From assembly GCA_947462335.1 (NCBI GenBank), contig OX381704.1, positions 27,427,955 through 27,491,954 on the forward strand: DNA of 64,000 bases, written 5' to 3'. Both the position numbers and the translations under genes were made by a program. This DNA comes from Harmothoe impar. Its lineage: Eukaryota; Annelida; Polychaeta; Phyllodocida; Polynoidae. Below the pieces are notes generated by a model. The model saw only the letters and a program-made list of their open reading frames with translations. It was not told the origin of the DNA and made no database searches. This document shows positions 58,813 to 64,000 of the stretch, one piece after another (position 1 is the first letter of the stretch; every line of letters starts with the position of its first letter).

Positions 58813-60070
58813 CAGTGGAGGGGTAACAAGGTGCAGTCCACTTGACCACCGCATGCCAGACTTGTTGACTCGGCGTTCCGGCTCAACAAGCCTGATTTGG
58901 AACAAACAAAACCACCCTAAATCAATAGTGCTCTAAAGATCAAGATTCCGTATTAAAATAATTAAAATATGAATTTAATGTTCAAGCCATGTGCTTCCGG
59001 TGAATCTTATCTACATGCTGTCTGAACAAATAGATGATATCTATTTGCAAAGTATGTATAAAATGCAATTCCCGAAAGTGTTAGTGCAGAAAAAGCCCCC
59101 CATTCAATTCAGTGCTATAACAGAGAATTACCCTATTTATTACCACAAAACACTGAATATCACCAAAAACTTAATTGAAATGTGAACTTTTGAAAACATG
59201 TCCAGATAGATATACATGTTGTGCACACAATGATCATACTGAAAATATCAAAATGAGTTTGTATCAATGTGCAATTTGACCACTTAGATGACCAAACCAG
59301 CTAGATCCAGGATCAGACCTCAGTGACTAGTAAAGAAGGTGCCATTCTCTATAAAGATACAACACTATAAAGATCAATGGCACCGTCTAATTAGTGATAT
59401 TTTACCAATATACAGTACAGTGTAAGTAAAACCCTATCACCTAAAAGAAGGCCCCTCATCCCATCAGAGAATGTAAAAGGTCTCAACTTGAAGTATTGTG
59501 TTCTAAAACATTTTACAACAACATGCATATTATGATATCCACACAGGGTGGTATCAATCAGGAATTTGGTTTCTGATGTTCCATACTAGTTTCAATGTCT
59601 GCCTATTCCTCTCCCTGCTTCTCCTAGCCTCTCCATCTCCCCACCTGTCCCTTCCACTATATATTCCCCTACCATCCCTTCACTAGCCTATAATAGTCTT
59701 GTGATCCTGAAATGTACAGGAAGGGAAACTTGAGATGTCATGTCAAAGGTGAATAAAATGCTAACGTAATTGCTGTCTCACATCCTCAAAAAACAATGCC
59801 GTTATTTGTCCAATTGGTGTCCCTTGCTGTGCAAAATAGTGTTCGACATGATATCATTTACAGAGTGAAAAAAGATGTCTCTGCTGTAAACTTAAGTATC
59901 CTTGCCTGATAAATATCGATTATCTGGGTCCCCAAGTTATATAATTGGGCTTAGTATTTTTATTTCTTGACCCTTTTAGGGTCACACAGTGCATTATTCA
60001 TTATGCTCTTTGGTCATCATAATGCATTGATGCAACCCTGATGAGTAACTTGCCAGTGCTGATACATAGA
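58813..60070. other. Non-coding stretch
   Basis: AT-rich, no exon or element recognised. Confidence 0.4.
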
Positions 60071-60219
60071 CAGAGATCCACGATAATCTGTCTGAATGAC
60101 AGGTTTCTCCACGAGTGGGACCTTGGGTCGTATCACACGAGGCGCAGCCGAGTGTGATGCAACCCAAGGTCTCACGAGTGGAGAAACCAGGAGTTCAGAC
60201 TGATTTGAGTGGATCTCTG
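60071..60219. repeat. 149-bp near-perfect palindrome (foldback MITE)
   Basis: The arms meet at about 60145. Landmarks from outside in are CAGAGATCCAC, GTTTCTCCACGAGTGGGACC, TTGGGT, ATCACAC and the CpG-rich centre GAGGCGCAGCCGAG; each recurs in complement. Identity between arms is roughly nine in ten. It would extrude as a cruciform. Confidence 0.93.
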
Positions 60220-62962
60220 TGTTTATTTCATGTGAATGTTGATCAATTCCATTTTAAAACGACATTTAAAGATTGGTTTCATAACTATACCGTGGAGAAT
60301 GGAGCTGTGGAGAATGAGATTCAGTTTCCCCACGGGGTGTGGAGAACGGCCTTTCCCATACAAAACAATGGTAAAGTTGTTTCTCCACATGAAATAAATT
60401 GTGATCCTCACCCAGGATCTGCATTAAACCTCTCCCCATACTTCTCTCTCATTGCTCCCTTCCCAATATTATATGTCTTGGGGGGGGGGGGAGTAATTTT
60501 GTTTGGATAGTTTGGATAGTTTGGAAGACCCAGCCCTTCCATTAGAAGAAACTAATATATTTCATTATTCCCCATATCTCATTGAGGGGGAATAGGTAGA
60601 TTTTCTATTTGTTTAATTCCACATAAGTGCTTTAAAATGATGGATCCTGATTATTTTAGTAAAACAATATTCACCCTCAGGGATTCCCAAAGCGGTTAAG
60701 ACACTCCCAAAGGGTCAGCTGCATCGGTGTATCATGACGACAAATGACATCTTTTAGCGTCACCCGTCCTTAAAAGGGTAAAATACTGCTGCGTGCAGGC
60801 AATCTACAGAATTGAATACATAAATTGTACTTTTTTATCTGTACTCACATATTTTTTTAGCAATACCTACCGCTCACACACCATCCGGACTCACCTATTG
60901 AGGGATCAGAAAAAACAAACAGTATTAGTATAAATTCAAAAGAAGAAAGTTTATATCAATTTCCATATATATCATTTTATTATCCTAGGTATACAGGAAC
61001 TATAGAGAAATATTGGTAACTCCGATGAGAAAGCTATCGTTGATGAAGGGATATTGTACATACATCATTATCTGGCTGCACTGAATGCACTCTGCCCTTA
61101 TCAAATGTATACTATGCAGTTAATGATACCTGCGTGGCTATTGGCAACTTTTAATGAGTGCAAAATGAATATCAAAAAGCAGCAAAGTTTCCATATCATT
61201 ATAATTGTATACCAGACAATATATCCAGGCCCTAATAGTGAACAGTAATGTCTATATTTATTGTAATTATCTGCATCTATCAGTTCATGGGAGGCCATGC
61301 TATGAACAAAGAGAACTGATGTTTTCTCCGCAACGGAAAAGGCAATATAATCCATATATCCGTTTATGTTAACAACAAGCTCTATCACATGGTTGGTGCA
61401 AACATGTGAGAAGGTGGGCCGCTGCTTTTCATGTCGATTAAGCTCCTCTCAGTGCTTTTCATATTATCAGATCAGAAGCTCTCACATGACAGATCGAGTA
61501 CCACGATAAAACACCCACTACATGCAACTACCTGCACGTTTATCAAAACTAATCCCATTCCGTGATCATACAAACTTACAGGTGATTAGAGGTCCATGTC
61601 CCGATGTGCACTGACGGTACGCCATCGGCATTGGGCGTAATTGTTGGTAGTTTGAGCGGCACTTTTGCTGCCATTGAGCGCACAGAGGGCATGTGAGTGT
61701 GGTAGGACATGCCACGGCTGTGGCATGCAAGAATACCATCAGATACGGGAGGTCTGATCTTGCTGCTCATCACTACATATCACCACTGTATGTGTATATG
61801 TATACAGTAACCTTCATCTTTACGCACCACTATAGTTTCACTATAATTGCTAAAGAAGTCTATATCATAATTATATAGAAACGTCAACCTCTATCATAGC
61901 TATAATGTCCATCCTGGAGGTGGCAATTTCAATGCTTCCCTTGCTCAATGTGGGATTCTATCCTCCCGCCCTTCTACACGATAGATGAACTCCACCCCGG
62001 GGAACTCCAGCGGCAGGAAACTCACTCAAAAACTGAAGACATTGTTTATGCAGAGAATCACCAGAAAGTTGGTAGTCAATTCCATTCTGGAATTACCTTG
62101 AGTCCCGGGCCTTGAGTTGGCTGTGGCTGAAATTTATTGTAAGAACCTGACAAAGAGCATGACATGGCAATTTGAGCTGCTCATAACCTAGGTCATTATC
62201 TGACAATATGGACAAGTCTTAATCAAACTCTAAAACTACCTCCTAACCACTCAATGTGTCCCGTGTCCTGAACTAAATTCCCCCATCTCCCTCGCATATC
62301 CATCAAGTCTCTTTTATCATAGGACACACCTTCAAATCCACCCACCAAGTCACCAGGCTTCATTGTTATCGTACATCGTAATGCCCCAATCTCTTGCTGT
62401 CTATGGAAGAGCTTATATGTGCATCGTATCAGCCCTGGAGGAGGCTGCTGGGGTGCTATCAGTGACGGTCTCCTGTCTAGGTACTGCTAAACATGACCCG
62501 GGGTTGTTAGACAGTAGATCCCTGTAGTATCACTAACGGTCCCTAGCGGCGGCTTCCCTGAGGTCTCGTCGACGTAGCCATAACGATGAGGCTGTCACAT
62601 GCCGGCTGATTAGATGTGTCGCTGGTCCCTGAGATAACATATATACACTGTGGACCTCTTCTACAAGGGAGGGTGGCACAGAGGGTAAGGGGCAGCGGGC
62701 TAGCAGTGTCCCGTATACCAGACCCATGGATGTAAAGCGAGCATAAAGAAAAGAAACAGCGTCAAAAAGGAGTCCAGGTTGCCTCCAGAATGACGCCCAG
62801 GTCGCATAAGGGAGCCTATAGGTGACTCTCTGGCTGACCTAAGGGAGTACCCGGAGGAGTCATATGACGAGAGAGCTATATGGTCACCCCTCTAATCAAA
62901 ACTCGGATCTTCTGGCATATGGGTCCTAGGGGTTAGGCCATGGGCGCATCCATGTTCGGGGG
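60220..62962. other. Non-coding stretch
   Basis: An open frame from 60115 to 60510 partly overlaps the palindrome and is not gene-like. Poly(G) of 12 near 60480. A somewhat GC-rich patch at 62520-62710 could be a conserved element. No exon recognised. Confidence 0.4.
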
Positions 62963-63475
62963 TTAAAACACTATAATTGGGGGGCCAGGCTAAGAATGTG
63001 AAGGGGGGTTGGTGTGGTGACCAATACTTTGTATGAGTGTTTTGAGGGTGCTGATTCCAAATCTGCTCTGTGTAAATTGATATCTGTGTCGCATCAAGGT
63101 CAAATACAAGGTCAAAGATCACTATTTGGTGTAAGAATGAGACTGAAATTTTAAGCAGGGTAATAGCACTAAAAGCAAATAGTCCATTCTATTTTGTTTG
63201 TAACCACTTGTACTGGTACTACATCAACAGTATGACTAAGACAGATGTGAGTCAGATACAAGAGATGAGTAAGCTTCACCTTTGATATCTTTATATTTGT
63301 ATCAAAATGTATGTACTCTTTTCAGTCTCATTTTTACATCAAATTGTGACCTTTGACCTTGAATTTGACCTTGATGCGACACAGATATCACTTTATACAG
63401 AGCAGATTCGGAATCAGCACCCTCAAAATACCCTAGTACAACACTCAGACAAGGTATTGGCCACCACACCAACCT
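62963..63475. repeat. Inverted pair of a dispersed repeat (copies 2 and 3)
   Basis: Left arm 63007-63150 and right arm 63322-63475 are reverse complements at high identity, with about 170 bp between. The left copy extends outward to 62963, and this whole unit matches 27686-27826. The arms include GCGACACAGATATCACTTTA and an AGGTCA-rich segment. Confidence 0.9.
63347..63374 (-). promoter_or_regulatory. DR1 and ERR-type nuclear receptor motifs
   Basis: On the minus strand TCAAGGTCA is followed by AGGTCA-A-AGGTCA, a perfect DR1 (RXR/HNF4-type). The mirror arm (63098-63121) has CAAGGTCA twice and a weaker AAAGATCA where the DR1 was. Sequence match only. Confidence 0.5.
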
Positions 63476-64000
63476 AAAGTTAAATATCAACATGTTGTCT
63501 TTCTGGCCCCCCAAGTACTAGGTGGACGCCTATAGATTCAGTACTGACTGAACCCCCGAATAGTAACACTCTCTTCTGGGTATATGTAGAACTGCGTCGG
63601 TAACACCTAGGTGTCCTATAGGGTCCGAGTTAGTCTCAGTAATTTGTATCTCTTGGGTTCGGGGGGGGGGGCAGAGGTATAGTGTATGTTGGGGATATGG
63701 AGTATGGAGATTCGAGCTTGTCGTCTCGGCTCATCCACTCTGCCCCACCCTTCAGCAGGGGCTTAGGCCAATCGCTGACCGGTATCCAATCTGTTGCTCA
63801 CCCGCCTTGGTTACGAGCAGCTCACGCTAGCACTATACCCTCTGTACACCCTCCCTCCTACTAACTTCCACAAGTAGAGCAATGGTGTGAAGATGGGGGT
63901 TGGGGGGGTTGCGTTGGGGACGCCGAGCTTATATAGCAGAAAATTGAGTGTCAGGGTGGGGTACACTATGGGGCTTGGGCAGGGTCTAGCCGCGTCATCA
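63476..64000. other. Non-coding end of window
   Basis: Contains poly(G) of 11 near 63661 and a GAGCAGCTC word at 63813. No exon recognised. Confidence 0.4.

Noticed and set aside
56868..59387. Inverted 13-mer GACGGTGCCATTG / CAATGGCACCGTC as TIRs of a 2.5-kb element
   Set aside because: A 13-bp inverted match at this distance is expected by chance many times in 64 kb, and pairing does not extend.
1..64000. CRISPR arrays, operons, ribosome binding sites
   Set aside because: The spliced MON2 exon and repeat content show eukaryotic DNA; tandem arrays lack unique spacers of uniform length.

Overview
The window is animal (metazoan) nuclear DNA, almost all of it intronic or intergenic. There are no operons, no closely packed reading frames and no RNA genes that I can recognise. 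The content is microsatellites, many poly(G)/poly(C) tracts, small terminal-inverted-repeat (TIR) elements and decayed transposons. Sequence style (frequent TACATGTA-like words, abundant foldback MITEs, non-LTR retrotransposon fragments) suggests a marine invertebrate such as a lancelet, hemichordate, echinoderm, mollusc or brachiopod. I cannot resolve which.

Genes. One protein-coding exon is clear: 2815-2925 on the minus strand, 37 codons with clean splice sites, encoding a segment of the Golgi/endosome scaffold MON2. The MON2 gene therefore runs right to left, and part or all of the DNA to the right may be its upstream intron(s). I could not find another MON2 exon. A second, weaker candidate is a plus-strand first exon at 48778-48892 with a signal peptide and a CYWC motif. 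Two more open stretches (6477-6779 minus, 33960-34120 plus) are recorded with low confidence.

Mobile DNA. A LINE reverse-transcriptase fragment (4442-5480) is interrupted by a 244-bp MITE and frameshifted by a 23-bp tandem duplication. A second LINE tail (53330-56260) is split by a 1,239-bp Harbinger-like element whose removal, with one TAA, restores the LINE frame. A 3.1-kb element (16457-19556) has long TIRs built from about 130-bp subrepeats and carries a decayed gene of a family I cannot name; it is the best candidate here for an incompletely described system. A 1.95-kb element (23968-25918) has subterminal arrays rich in AGATAA (GATA-type) motifs. At least ten further MITEs or foldbacks are placed.

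Duplications and satellites. An old direct duplication (9040-10270 and 11030-12240) includes a MITE whose empty site survives in the sister copy. A nearly perfect 941/945-bp tandem duplication lies at 29561-31446. Minisatellites have units of 15, 18, 28, 42 and 76 bp.

Regulatory candidates, all by motif only: a trio of CTCF-like sites (41833-41911), an RFX X-box (46733-46746), a homeodomain-rich block (45880-46340), two identical TATATAAAGGGC boxes, a DR1 nuclear-receptor site inside a dispersed repeat, and six perfect CRE octamers. None is proven functional.
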